In this document: piece by piece, positions 41,501-56,500 of the stretch
How the letters are laid out: the number at the start of each line of letters is the position of its first letter
Position numbering within the stretch: the stretch's first letter is position 1
NCBI GenBank assembly: GCA_037179385.1
Contig: CM074185.1
Coordinates: forward strand, 12,718,866 to 12,782,865
Source of the DNA: Holothuria scabra
Taxonomy: Eukaryota > Echinodermata > Holothuroidea > Aspidochirotida > Holothuriidae
Length of the DNA stretch: 64,000 nt
Reading direction: 5' to 3'
Notes under the pieces: model-generated
What the model was told of the DNA's origin: nothing
What the model saw: the letters and a program-made list of their open reading frames with translations, nothing else
Databases searched by the model: none
Program-made: the position numbers and the translations under genes

Positions 41501-44500
41501 ATGAAAATTAAAATTGAGAAAAGTTCTTGTAATGTTTATTCATATTGTGACGAGGCAAACATCTCATACATGAGGGAGGGTAAGGAGACAATACCTGGGT
41601 ATGTCATATCGAAGCATTTAAAAATGGAACCTACTGCCATTGCGCTTCGCGCAATTAAAGTATAAGCAATAAATTAGGCAGGTAGGGAAATAAGCCAGTC
41701 AACCACACCTGTCAGTCAACCACACCTGGAAAAAAGGCAGTGGGCCCTAGTTTAACTAACTGGTTAGCAACTGAGTCATAATACCTCATCCAACTATAAA
41801 CTGTCCAACACATATGTATATATACATGCTGTGCCAAATATGAACTTTGTTACATTCACATGCATCCTACAGTATGTCTATTTTGAAAATTTCAGCTTTA
41901 TTCAATTATTAGATTAATAAAAACAATGAAAGATGTACAAACAACAAAATAGTAATTTTTCCATTTAGGCATGAATACTTATTTACAGTTGTCTGCCATA
42001 CATCTCCTTATAAAGTTTGAAGACTGAAAAACTTTATAAGGCCAAATAAGACCAAAATTTAATTAAAAATAGTAATAATATCATAAGAAAGACTGTTGCT
42101 TTAAGACTCTGTTTTAACCACATACCCATCAAATTGGGCTTTTGGAAAGGGACCCTGGACTAGCATCAATGAACAAATGCAGGGCTAGCATCAATGAACA
42201 AATGGAGCTGGGAAGTCAACCAAGCATAAACAAAGATAACGAAATCAATTTTCTTCTAGTGGAAGCAAAAAAAATCTTCCTGCTCACCAATGGAGGAACA
42301 CTGGAGGAAGACAGGATTACATGGGACTACTGTTTTGATTGTGATTTGTGGGCGAAATCATGATTTGAATACTTCAAAGGACTTGTCCATCTAATGCTTT
42401 GCAAAGAAATGATTCTCTTGTCAAGATGATCATAACATATCATCATCAAGTTGGTTTGGATTTATATGATAACATTTTTTTTAATGTCCAAAGCATTTTT
42501 GCAATCATATTCTATCTTACTTATTGAGTGCTAGAGATAGGGCCCATACAGCATCGTAAGCAAGAGGTGACTCCGGGTAACCTGAAACCAGTGACTCATC
42601 TCCTTTTATTTCAGCTGCCATCCGTTCTTTGAATCTTTCTGAAGTCTGTGAATATAGAAAAGAACAAAAGAGAAGTTTGTAAGGTACAGCTGGTAACCAC
42701 TTGTCTCATGCCGTAACATTTCTTCTTGAGAAAGCCACATAGATACCCCAGTAGATCAAAGGCGGTGTGGGGTGTAACTGATATCTGAGTTTGTCACGTG
42801 ATCTGTGCCCTAAAATGAGCTTAGCTTTCATTGTGTTCACACTGCTAAAAATGCAATTAACACATGCTTGATTGACTTGTTAGCTAACCTCAAATGTTAC
42901 GTAACTTGTGGTGTATTTTAATATTTCTGTTACTTTCAATCAGTTAAACAGACATGAAATGTGACCATATCAAGTGTGGGTGTATAGTGAGCTTCATTTC
43001 CTCCCTTAAGCGATAAAAGGTAATCAGGCAGAGAAGGAGAATGTAACAAAAAGTAAGAAGGAACGTTTCATCATGTTTGGGTTTCCGTTACAGTACCCAC
43101 TTTCTTTTTCTTTCAATTTCTAGGTTAGAGAATTCTGCCCCTTGGGACTGGATGTCATGACTTGGCAGATATTTCACAACTTGTCCAATTTTTCAGCAGA
43201 AGAAAGTGGCAAACAACAATACGTGGTCACTGGACCGCAAAATTTGAATTAATGTGGCCTTCTGTCAATTACGTTAACTAGGAAGGACTTCCAGAACAGG
43301 ATAAGGTTGTCCAAATTTTAAACGGAGCTTATTCTTTAATGTCCATCTGCAATAAGCATTTGAATCTTTTTTTTCACTTTTTTTTGAAGCTGCCCATTTA
43401 CACACCTATGTTTAATAAATATCAATGGCAATTGCATTCTTACTTTAGAGAAACGACAACCTCTTATATTTTCGTGGTGTAAATTTAAGGAAAAATGTCA
43501 TCAAGTTTGAATAATAACTACTTTATTTAATATGACTTTAAGATGATACCCAAACTTTTACTACAGTACTACTCTGATCATTTCAAAGCCAAATTTATGT
43601 TGTATTAAGGGGGCATTCTCTCAAAACAAGTTTGGCAGACTTGGTGACTTCTTTTGCAGACTGAATTTGAGGCAAGAACATAATGGCTTCATATCCTCAT
43701 GTTGATGAGCATTTTTTGTGTATATTTAAACATTACCACCAGATTCCTCCCCTAAAACACCATATTATCACAATGTGATTGCAAAAGTAGGATGAAAACA
43801 TAACAAACTTTGCATCCCCACAAGACGTTTTATCACATGTTGACTTCAAGTTACCGTCAACTCAACTGACTGAAAATACAACTGGACAAAGTGTTCACCT
43901 CTTTACAGTATCTTTGTTACACAAGTATCGTTTTAATTAAAAACAAAGCTTTTCTAAATTGTCAATAAGAAGATCTATATTCCTTTGCTGTCCTCAAGCT
44001 GACTGAGAAACACAAATCTGGTAACTTCACTTGCTATTATCTTGAGGAATAAATGACTGATTTGAATGGAATTTTCACCAAATTGTGTAAATAGTTCCTC
44101 TTTCACATTTGAAAATTAAATTCTTGCTTTGAATTCCAATTCAATATACAAAATGGCTTTGCAGATTTTGTAGATGGCGTAAAGAATGCAGAAAGTGCAG
44201 TGCCAAGTATTTGCTCACAGATTGACCATTGACAAGAGGACTTGGGAAGAAGATACAGCTAAAGGCACCTTGCAATCCAATTTGTCAGGAACAAACATTT
44301 TTTGTCAAAACCACTCAATAAAATTACCTCTAACTTTGGGGGAACACCTGGGCTGAAGTATAATGCCATAATCACTCAAAATTATGGCAGCACTTTGGTA
44401 AAAAAAATAAAGTAAAATTAAGTCATACTAGATGATGCAGAAAGCTTGAAATTATCACACATTGGTACTACAAACATCACGTTCAAATGTTTGTTCATAA

Positions 44501-47500
44501 AACAAAAATTACTTGAAAGGAAACATCATTATTAGATGACCTTCATGGCTGAGTTTCATTAAACTATCTAGTTACTTGGATATAGGAACCGGAAGATCTG
44601 ACAAACCAGTAAGCGTGACTCAAGCTAATATCATGAGGCAAATGTACTTTATACATCACTTTAAAAAGTGCATTCTCCACAGCAATGCTGAAATACCACA
44701 ATGCTGTCTTTACCAAAAATTAAAATTTAAAATTTGGTTTGGTCGGGCTTAGTTTCTATCATCTCTTTGAACCCTCTAGTCAAAAGTGAGAAGAGATGTA
44801 CTTCTTTGCAGATGTTTAGTAGCTTGTACACTTAGAAAAAAGTTGTTTAGCAGACACATGCACACATCACACAAGTACAGACAAACACATAAAATCCACA
44901 CTCCAAAGCTAGAACCTTAACACAGCAAACGAACCCAACCACAAATACGGAGGCACCTTACAAATGAAAAAAACTGTCGAAACAGTAGTTGGTCCCTCCA
45001 AGGAACCCCCCGAAGGCCACTGTTAAGAACTGCAGGGGTGGAAAGGGAGAGAAAACAACCAAAGTCATATGACAAGCGCTCAAGCAACTGGCTGCGATGA
45101 GCACCCAACAAACTGAATGTAACCACCAGTAACCACCTAATTTCCCCCAGATAGGAGGCCTAACGTACAATGCCCAAATCCCACCAAAGCACTGGAACTA
45201 AAAATGCCCCAAAACACTAAAAAACCATCCAAATGGAAAAGGATACTTTTCCAAAACCACTTCGGATGATGGACAAACAATTCTAGCTAGGTTATCTTTC
45301 TTCAAATCCCATGATTTCTAAATTGTTTAAGAGCCAACACAACTTTTACAACAGGAAAACTGCGTCTGACTTTTGATAGGGCAAGTGAAAGAATGAGCAG
45401 TGCCCTCTGCTTGAGGGCTCACTTCTGGTAGCTAACTATCTTTCATTTGCAGGGAATAACTGCAGGTAAGTGAGGGTTACATGTGTAAAGAGGAAGTAAC
45501 GGAGGGGGCTGTAGATTCTTAACTTTTCTTCCTTATGATTACTGGGGGAGGTGATGTACATAACTTGTAGATTATCTGTAGATATAATTACTTTATCGAT
45601 CAGCCCTCGCAAATTATAAGATACAGGCTAGGGCAAACAAATTGCTGAAGTAAAAAGGACTGACTTTGACAAAAATACACTTTACTTCGGCATTACTATT
45701 ACTAGGTAACCTACTATTGATGCAAACGGCAGTAAAAGTCATGCACTTATGTATGGCATTGGCAAGTTAACCATAATTGTTTACACACTTGGTACTGTAC
45801 ATTGTACAGTACTGTACATAAACTTGTTTCAGAAAGTCTGGAATTCCATTGATAAAACCAACACCGCCACTTTGAGAATTTTACCCAATTATGATCGAAA
45901 TGTTAAAATGGTTGGTTCTTAAACCAAAAAGTCATTCAGTACCGTGTCTGTCACATTAATGTGTGTGCAGCTCTGTGTGCAGTGATCACATCTTAACAGC
46001 AGGTGGTGAGTAATGAACATTCCATAAATTAACCTAATGGTCGTAGTGAACTTTTTCAATGCAAGAATTTCCATTAAAACTTGAAAAATTGCAGCTACAT
46101 TTTGTTTGTAAAGAAATAATATGGAAAACATTTGCTCAAATCCTATCACAGAGGAAATTTATGATAAAAGAACTTCTCTTCAAATCATAACTCGAAGCTT
46201 ATAGCCTAATTTCAAGCCATGTATTGCACAACTTTTGTACCGTTACAGTCTGTACAATGTCACGAAAACTATCGCCTTGGCAAAATTTTTGCCAAAATGA
46301 TTTGCCGTGGCATTTACTTCAGCATTGCCCAATGCCAAGGCTATTTGTGAGGGTTGTCTATCCTTAACTAAAAACCTTCTAATGAGACCTTTTCTATTGG
46401 TCGCAGGGACATGATTCCCTTGGTTACATGCCTGTTTGAGGCTCAAGTAAAATGAAGCTTAAAAAATACCCAAGAAAAGATGAACTTATACATGTATTTT
46501 TACATTACATTACATTACATATTTGGTACAAACAAAGTGAAGGTACCAGGTAAGTGGGTATAGACCAGAGATCTGAAACACTCACTGAGAAGTAAGTGCA
46601 CCCCTTACCCTAGCTAAGGAAGACCTAGTAAGTAGATATATAATGATCGGACAGTCTTTTACGAAAGCTATTAGCAGATGAAATTTCCTGCAATTCCAAA
46701 GGAATATTTATATGCATCTACACACTTCAAGAGCAAAATTGACCTTTGTGCTCAGTCAGGTTCACTGGACTGTGTGTTCGTCACTATGCATGCAAACACA
46801 CATACACAAAAAAAAAGAAGAATCAAGAACGAAAAAACCAAATGAAAGCAGACCCCTGAGGTCACAATTCACAATTAACTCCCACCCCAATCAGCCAATT
46901 CCATTCTGACCTCTTTTTTGTGCTAAATGGATTCAGCTCCAATTATATGGCTGGGGAGAAATACATGGGGTCAATCGATCAAAGGGCTGGAACCCTCTTG
47001 TAAGCATAGGATATCTGCCGATTTTAACAGCAATCCGGTTCCACTGGAGTAGCCATCTGATACTTTCACAGCAAATAAAGAAGAACCCTGCTCCCATGGG
47101 GAATATGCTTGATAGCACAGGAAATCCTCTTCAGGAGCTGCTTTAATTCTCAGATTAACTTTCCATGCCGACAGCTATGAAAGCATTGCAACACAAGAAC
47201 GAACAACCAAATGGAATATTGATGTATGATGTTCGGTTATATCAGAACAGAGTTTACATACATAGGAACTAGTATCCTAGGGTTTTATTCTATAATCTAA
47301 GTATTAAAGTCATACCTTTATTGAGTTTATTCCATTTCAAAATAAGTATGAAAATTCCAGGGAAATTAATAAGTTAAGAGGGACTTTTCAAATCTTTCCA
47401 AAATGAAATAGGGAAAATTGTGGCAAATTCACAAAAGTATTTAACAGGTTATATCTTAAAGAGTTCTGATTTTATGAAATAGTAAGCTTAATTGATGCAA

Positions 47501-50500
47501 CTTTAATAATTCAAGCAAATTTGCTGACTTTTTGAAGATACAAAACGAATACTTGATGGCCAACAAGAAGAAACAAGTAATAGGGGAACTCTCTGAAAAC
47601 ATCTAAGTGGAAACACTACCAACTTACCACAATGTGTTAAAACTTCTGCACTTCTCAGGAGAAAATTCCATTAATTACCATAAAATCTTCAATAACCATG
47701 AATGTGCACTTTGGTTATAAATAAATGGATATTTCTAACAGGAAAGAATTGGACCAAACAGAATATATGAGACTCCATTGTTTTCTATTGGACATTTGAA
47801 ATATCCCATTGGCTTTCCCACAGAAATTGCCCAAATTTCAAGTTGATTCCCATTGAAATGATTGGGATTTCATTAGATCCCATTTCAATCTGACTCAACA
47901 GGAATTCACTCCTGGACAGGGGTAGCATCAGGGGGATGGCAGTGCCAGTTTATATTTCAACTTAAAGGACAAAAGAAGTCACACCAACCTTATTTGAAAA
48001 CAACAGCTAAATCTCACAATTTTCTTCTGATTTTTCTTCAAAAATTTTTTTTTTAATTTTAGTACTTCAAAATAAAGCATATTCAAAATAAACTAAGCAG
48101 TTAAACTGATAGTAATTAATTTCACAGCTGAGGAGATAACATATTTTCAGAAGACTCAATCACGAAACAGGATGGTGTACCTCAAGTGGGAGGGCCCTTG
48201 CCCTTTAGACAGGCTTTACATCCTGTTCCAACTTACTTACAGTGCATTACAAGAAAAATCAAGCTTGTGCCAGAACCGGTTACGGGAGGGATTTCAATTT
48301 GGTGTGTATACGTAGCATAGGGCGAAGTTTCAGAGGATGGAGTGTCCTCTTCCCACTTGGGAGTTAAACTTTTCTCTCCATATGTGGAATAGTGCAAAAA
48401 GTGCACAAGTGTAAAAAGGGGTGACCAATTTATGGGCCAATTCCCTCATCCCAAACTACAATTCTTGTGGGGGTTTACAGAAATTTTCCTTGGCTCAGCT
48501 GTTTGATTGACAGCTTATTCAAACAATGCAGAGGACCAAAGCTTGTATTACATAGTACAACTGTACTGAGAGTGTTTTGATAAATACACATTGAGCTTTT
48601 CTATACTCGACCTGAAGCAATAAGCTGAAATTATGTCTGGATGAGGATGAATTTCAGACAATTGTGGGAGTGGCTTAAGAAGAAGGTAAGAGAATTGGCA
48701 CTGTTTGGGGTAAGAAAACTGGGCCTTTAACCTTTTTCTCTCATACTAACTACTTCACCTTCAAATTAAGTGGTTTCTTATCAGGTTTGTAGCCAATGTG
48801 CTGGTAGGGGGCACATCAATGTTTGAGGGCTGCAGATCTAGAGAAGGGGTCTAAGAGCAGTTAGAGCCCTCCCCTTCCAAAATGTTTCACCTTTTCTACA
48901 TAGATCCATGACTCAGAATGGAACAAAAGTTTCAACATTGACAAGATAGGCCAAATTTGATGGTTTATTGGAGTTCAGTAATACCAAATGTATGATCAGT
49001 TTAACTGCATCTAAGGATCACGCTTCGATAAATCCACCGCCCGACAGTCCTGAACAAGTAAAAAATAACTCGGGACAAGTGAACTGCTCAGTATTGTAGC
49101 CCGCTGGGCAAGCAGCACAACATTCTTCTTCACATAGGAATTCAATGGCTAGTACTAGATAATTAGATATGGACTCAGTACATATTCATGCGGACAAGTA
49201 GACTTAAGGAATTCCTAGCCCGATGGACAAGTAGTAAAAAATGAATTTATCGAAGCCTTCTAAGGATTCTCAAACATTCAAAAGAATTGAAATTTGCAAG
49301 GAATGGGATGCCAATGATTCCATTGAAACAATCTACCCAAAGATGGCAGGTATTGTTAACATTCCACCCTTTCCTGGTCCCTCAATCCTGCTGAAAGAAG
49401 CCTCCTACACTTATGTGTGCAAAAGTACAATAACATTTATGAAACAGGATGGAATAATATCAAGTGGGACACAGCAGGAATGCCAACCAGACTGCTGTAG
49501 CCATTATAAAGTATCAAATTAGTCCATCATTACTAGCATCCTTACCAGCATGGCACTACCTTACAGCACACCCTCTAATCAAATCTACTTACAATTAGAA
49601 TTCAGGTTGGACATGCAGTTGCCCCTAACTTATTTAAAAAAAAAAAAAAAAAACAGCTAAATCTTACACTTTGTTGCTTGGGTTTGCATACTTTTCAGTT
49701 GTAAGATGCACCCTTATGATCACCAACCAGTTGAGTGGGGTCCAACGTGCATTGATAATGTTTGCTTGAGTTGTGACACAGGGTTGTGCCAAGTGCTCCA
49801 AATGTTGTACCAAAGCCATCTACTATAGATGAATCTGGACACCAAGTGATGGTCTGATTTCAGTCAGCCATAACTGAGGTTCATTATGTTTTCATCTTTC
49901 AATTTTCTTGCTAACCTGTATCATGGATAGTTTTACACTAAACTATATCTTGATTCCTTCAATTTCACTGAATATGAGGGTTGAGGGTTTGAAACTCATG
50001 TAGACCATATATAAAGACGATCCAAGGCTGATGGTCCCCACTAATGGCTGCTTACAGTCACTAAAAACAAGTGCTGATCGCATTCGTCTATACGAATACT
50101 ATACATACTATATAAACCTTTTATACTATTTGCAAAATTGCATCAACCTCTAGGAAACATTGGCTGAGTGATCGATCAGTATGTTTAATTCATAGAGATG
50201 TGCCCTTTTTTTTCTAAACACAAATATAACAATATCTGAGAACAAACATTTAGCAGACTTAACTTTGGAACAACTGCTTTCCCTCTTTAAAGATGACCTG
50301 TGGTCTTGCAAATGCAATAAAACCTATGCCAGATTTTGAATGTCACATACCATCCATAAAGTATAAAAAAGGTTTAAAACATTGACGGTATGTGAATTGA
50401 ATTAATTTGCAATCAAAGACAAGGGTATTTTGTGAGGTCATCCAGAATCCAGGATAATTTTATTCCACTGTCACCAGATGACAGGTCATCTTCAAGGGTA

Positions 50501-53500
50501 ATCTTCAGTTCAAATGAACCTTTGCTCTCATGAATCAGGCTCACTGAAGCATGTTACCAGATGAATACATAGCCCAACTTCTAGTATTTGTCGTCATAAA
50601 CCAGGCTGTTTTTCTAGTTTTTTCATTTTGTTTTTCTCAAATGTCAAATGCAGAGTGCGCCCTTTAATATACCTCAACTGAACTCTACACATGATGAAAA
50701 ATTCAACTTGCCAATCTTTCTTCTAATGTCAAATTCTACCTTTTAGATTGTTCACATGGCAACCTAAAAGTGCTTGGACATATTTACTTTTTCAAAACCT
50801 ACCAAGTTTGTGATTCCATTTTTTTTCTTGAATCCTTTAACTTTCATTTATGAAAAAGGCACTTTCGTGACTTTTGGTGTTTTGCATATTCTTCTCTCGA
50901 TTTAGTTGTTTTCCTTTTTACCATACCACTGAGGACTCATATCACTCTAGGACATGCATTTACAACAACTGCTGTGTATTATATTTCTGCCTCTGAGCAT
51001 GTCAACATGAATTTACAGCCAGGTGAAACTTTCTGAGTCAATGTAGGCCCCCTGTGCTCTAAAATTTGAATTGTTTATAAGTAACAACGAATTGTGTGGG
51101 AAGTAGGTCCCCTAAACATAATATTGTTGAAGAACATGCACTTTTGTAGTTCGTTGGCACCACAACCCAGGAAGGGAAATGCAATTTGAACCTGAACAAT
51201 ATTTCATTTGAAATCATGCAAGGCTGAAAAAAGGCATTTTTTAATTGTCAGGCAGGCACAGATCACTTGATACAAAATGAAAAATAATGCTGTCCATAAA
51301 AAACTTTCTTGAATTTCACATGGAAATACATATTATCATATTAATTTTGATATGCTTGTGTTTCAGATTCAAAAGGATTGGCAGCTATACTTTTCTTTTA
51401 CTGTTTTTTCTATTAGAAAGGACTTAAGTTAATTCTTTTTCCCTTTTATGAAAGTAATGAAAGGGTTTAAAGATAGATTGTCACATGATTTAAAGGGAAA
51501 TTTATTTGCCTAAATATTTTAAATTTCTAAAATCAATATTCATTGGTACTGAACATTTGGTAAATTATAAGAAAACAGAACAGCTCAGTTTTCTTTTCAA
51601 GAAATATTTATCTCAATTAATAAAATTTTGTCAATTATTTGTTACTATGGAATAAATATGTTCACCCAGACTTTCAAAAATTGATTTCAGTTACTCTCCT
51701 ACTGCAACAAAAAGAAGTTGGACCAGATTGACCTAGATTGCTAATCTGGTCAATACATATCTGTATAACCAAGTTGGAATTAATACAAAGATTGCTTCTT
51801 CCAAAATTGTGGTCATTTTAATATGGTTGTCCCCTTCCCCCTCCCCCCCCCCCCCCAAAAAAATATCCAGGAGACTGCACTTTTTCATTTTTTTCTTCAA
51901 AGCTTGAATTCCCACATGTGGCTAACCTTTCTGTGTTGTGCTTTGAACCATACAAAAATTTGTGACCAAATTTACTGAGCTGTCATAAATCTTCTGCATC
52001 ACACATTAAATCCGATTCCTGAACTCACACCTCAGATGCACTGGGCATAAAATAAAGCTTTTCAGTTCCCTGTGGACAGGCTAATGGAGCATCCAGATAG
52101 ACACTTAAACTGAAATTGCAAAAAAAACCTACCTGCTCTAAATAGATGATATAATGGCTGTTTCTTTTTTTACTTGACTGCATTTTGTTGAACACAAAAT
52201 CTTGATATTTGTTAGGGCAGAGTCATTTATCTAACTGGCAGTAATTATGGCCTAGTCTCTTAAATGTATTCCTTTGCCCACCTGCCCATGCTGGCCGGTT
52301 ACAAAAATGTCTATTACCTTAAATATGGTAGCCTTTTCCCAAAGTCCCTACAATCAACCAGAAAGCCAAAAGGCTTAGTGATTCCTTGCCCTCAGAAATG
52401 TAAGGCCTTTTTTCACATTGACATTGCTTTGCAATGTTTTTCAATTAACAGGGCTACATAATGTGCCCACAAAGTACACATGCAAGGCATCCAATCTTCC
52501 TACATTGAGATCGCCTTTGCCAGTTGTGAACCCAAATGACATTTGACCTCCACCAAAAACTTCTGGGACCATGTATTCACTATGTGCCATCTACATGACA
52601 AGTTACAGGACCCTACAAGTGACCTTTCTTGAAAGACTGTGCAGGAAAGCTTGTCAGGCTTTGAACATGCGGACTCCAAATGAACTTCGACCTTTGGGAA
52701 AATCAATAGGGATCATCTACTCAATATGACCAATCCACACACTAAATATGAGCACAGTCACATGTACCGTTCCTGAGATATCGTGTTTACCAAGATTTGA
52801 CCTTTTGACCTCTCGTGACCCCAAATGACCTTTGACCTCCACCAAAAACAATAGGGATCATCTGCTCAATATGGCCAACACACTCGCAAAATATGAGCAT
52901 AGTCACGTGTTCCGTTCTTGAGATACCGTGTTTACAAAGTTTTGACCTTTTTACCTCTTGTGACCCCAAATGACCTTTGACCTCCACCAAAAACAATATG
53001 GATCATCTACTCAATATGGCCAATGCACACACCGAATATGAGATTAGTCACACTTACTCTTCTTGAGATACCGTGTTTACAAGCAATTTCTAAGGAATTC
53101 ACCTATTGACCTCTCGTGACCCCAAATGATCTTTGACCTCCAGGAAAATTGATAGAGATCATCTACTCAATTTGGCAAACCCACACACCAAATATGAGCA
53201 TAGTCACATGTACCCTTCTCGAGATATTGTGTTTACAAAGTTTTGACCTTTTGACCTCTTGTGACCCTTAAAGACCTTTGATCTCCACCAAAAACAATAG
53301 GGATCATCTACTCAATATGGCCAATTCACAAACCAAACATGTGATTAGTCACACTTACTCTTCTTGAGATACCGTGTTTACAAGCAATTTCTAAGGAATT
53401 TACCTATTGACCTCTCGTGACCTCAAATGACCTTTGACCGCCACAAAAGTCGACAGGAATCATCTACTCAATATGACCAACCCACACACCGAATATGAGA

Positions 53501-56500
53501 TTAGTCACACTTACTCTTCTTGAGATACCGTGTTTACAAGCAATTTCTAAGGAATTCACCTATTGGCCTCTCGTGACCCCAAATGACCTTTGACCTCCAG
53601 GAAAATTGATAGGGATCATCTACTCAATATGGCCAACACACTCGCCAAATATGAGCATAGTCACATGTTCCGTTCTTGAGATACTGTGTTAAAAAGTTTT
53701 GACCTTTTTACCTCTTGTGACCCCAAATGACCTTTGACCTCCACCAAAAACAATATGGATCATCTACTCAATATGGCCAATGCACACACCGAATAGGTGA
53801 TTAGTCACACTTACTCTTCTTGAGATACCGTGTTTACAAGCAATTTCTAAGGAATTCACGTATTGACCTCTCGTGACCTCAAATGACCTTTGACCTCCAC
53901 AAAAGTCGACAGGAATCATCTACTCAATATGACCAACCCACACACCAAATATGGGGTTAGTCACACTTACCCTTCTTGAGATATCGTGTTTACAAGCCAA
54001 AGCGTCAAATACACACACACACACACACACACACAGGTTTTTTTTCCACACAACCTGAGGACCCCATTGTGTTTTCCTTTGTTCCTGCTTCCTTAACCCT
54101 AACCTTAACAATAGCCTCTCTATTGTTCACACAGGAGAGGACCCCAGAAATCTATTGAATTTCCACCCGAGGACCTAAAATCCATTGTTCAGGTCCTCTG
54201 TTTGAAAACGAAACAAGTACACACACACATACACGACATCACCATCGCATAGATTCCTTGCCTACCTTCAGCAAGTAATCAAAAAGGGTGTAAATTTCTT
54301 ACTTATAGGCAGAATAACTGGATTATTTTACTTATTGTTTTGACTATAGTTTATACTTTATAGTCAATCTCATGAATTTTTTACTTTATGAATTTTTTTT
54401 CATACTTTGACTGATTTCACAAAAATATTTGCAATGACATGATTTCATACTGTAGTGCAAACATGAAGAAAACTCATGAAATTCCACCAAGACATCAAGA
54501 TTTTAGACTTTGGTATAAGCTGTGCAATGTGAGTAATACTGTTGACTGCAACTGATAAGTAGAAACAGGTATCCGCCCATAAGGGTATTATTGGTAAGAT
54601 ATTGGTATGGGCACAAATGAAGGATGTCTCCAATAATGGCAACCAAAAGCAAGCATTTCATCCTTTCTTATTATCTCATCGCTCTGTGAGGAGGATGAGA
54701 TATTGTAGTCACTTTGCCTATTGGGCTATATATGGCAATGCCAGCTTAAATCGCAATGGTTGCCATGGTAACGGTAAATTTTCCCAGGTTACTAGTCTCG
54801 AGGTCTAACCCATGGTGAGGTACCCCGGGGTGACTGAAGGTCCAGGGCTGAGAGAGGGGTCAAAACCTGTCCGTGTGTGTGTGTGTGTGTTGGTGGGTGA
54901 GTGTGTGTGTGTGTGTGTGTGTCCAATTTTGTTTTCTTAATATCTTGTAAACGGCTGGGCCGATTTTCTTGAAACTTGGTAGGATGGTACCTCAGGTGGA
55001 ACAATTGCATTTTGATACACAACCGGAAGTGAAGGTCAAAGGTTACAGGTCAAAGGTCAAATTCGGTGAAAATCACATTTTCTGCTATATTTCAAAAACA
55101 AAACGTTCTCCTGACACGAAACTCTACACATACGATGATTGCATCTAGACCTACCAAAATACGTGGTTGCCATAGCAACAGATGTCAAAGGTCAAGTGGT
55201 AGAATGGAACAAAAAATTTTCAAGTGATAATTTGTTCGTAAAACAACGTTTTTGTCCCTCAAACTCCTCCTAGTGGGCTGGACCAATTTTTTTCAAAATT
55301 GGTAGGTGGGTACCCCAGGGTGGGAATTTGTGTCTCCCAGACCCTCGGAAGAAAAGGTCAAAGGTCAGAGGTCAAAGGTCACATTTTGCAAGAAAACACT
55401 TTTTTTCCCTATTTTGTACTAAAACTTCAAAAGAAAACCTTCATTTTACATGAAAATTCACAAGTATAATAGGGTAGACTAGTTCTACCAAAATATGTAG
55501 TTTCCATGGCAACCAATGTCAAAGGTCACGTGACAGGGGGTCACATACTTTTTATTGTATTCACTTTAACTCTAAACGGATGCATCCCACAAATCTGAAA
55601 GTTTAAGTGTAATAGCCTAGGCATGATACTGTAAGTTGTACCGATATGTGAGGTTGTCATGGCAACCAAGGACATAGTTCACTTTACAGATTGTCAACGG
55701 TTAAAGTGGGCATGACACCACCATAAAAATTTTTGTGTATTGCAAGATTAGATACAGTATTTTATCAATATCATCTCACACCCCATTAAAAAACCCGTAC
55801 AATTCGGCATAAATGATATTCGAAGGAAAACTGCGTTCAAAATACAATTTCGAAAAATGCCGCAACACCTCGCCTGACTTTTATGACGCAACTGGCGGCA
55901 CAAACCCCGCCCTACGGCGCGCATCTAGATGTGGAACTAATGTAACGCTGGGTAAAGTTATCTTATCTTAGCAACCTCATGAAAACGATTGCATCACAAT
56001 ACAGAGTCCAACATACAGAGTGGAAGGCGCAGACCATGGTGGGGATTCGGAGCAAATCATTGGCCAATATGTTCGTGTGTTTATGCGCGCGGGTAAAAAT
56101 AGTTCTGTTTTATTGCAAGAAAGACGCGGTTCGGTCGTTATAAAGAACAGCAATGAATATGTGTGGGCAGACCAAAACAAGCACGTCCCCACTACGAGCG
56201 CGTCTTTACCGTATAAGCTGCTTAATGAAGATGCTATTGCGAATACTAAGCAGTCACCACGCAATGCACAATTCACAATGTAGTCAGTGGCCAAGCTCAC
56301 TGCTATTCTAGCACTGGTGTTTGCAATTATGTATGTGCTAACACGCGTTACCATGCACATGATTCGATGATTGTGAGCTCCCTGGTACCCATTTTTCAGA
56401 CGCGTTCACATATGTTTTTTCGCATTAGTTCGAATTTCAAATGGGCTGAGCCTTGCCTGTAATTGGGAATTCAAAACGTCGTATGTCGGTATTTATGGAC

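Larger units (their letters stand above)
40134..42520 (-). other. GABBR1 intron, 2.4 kb
   Basis: GT...AG intron with two SINE remnants (41325-41450 on minus, 41575-41795 on plus) and a short tandem duplication at 42159-42204. Nothing else is recognised; the open frames at 40863-41124 have no family resemblance I can name. Confidence 0.75.

Noticed and set aside
52500..54003. CRISPR-like array
   Set aside because: Whole units repeat without unique spacers, in an animal intron. It is a tandem repeat.
55977..56360. 127-residue minus-strand and 87-residue plus-strand frames in the CpG-rich stretch
   Set aside because: They overlap on opposite strands, show no recognised domain, and have no splice context. 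CpG-rich DNA has fewer stop codons by composition.
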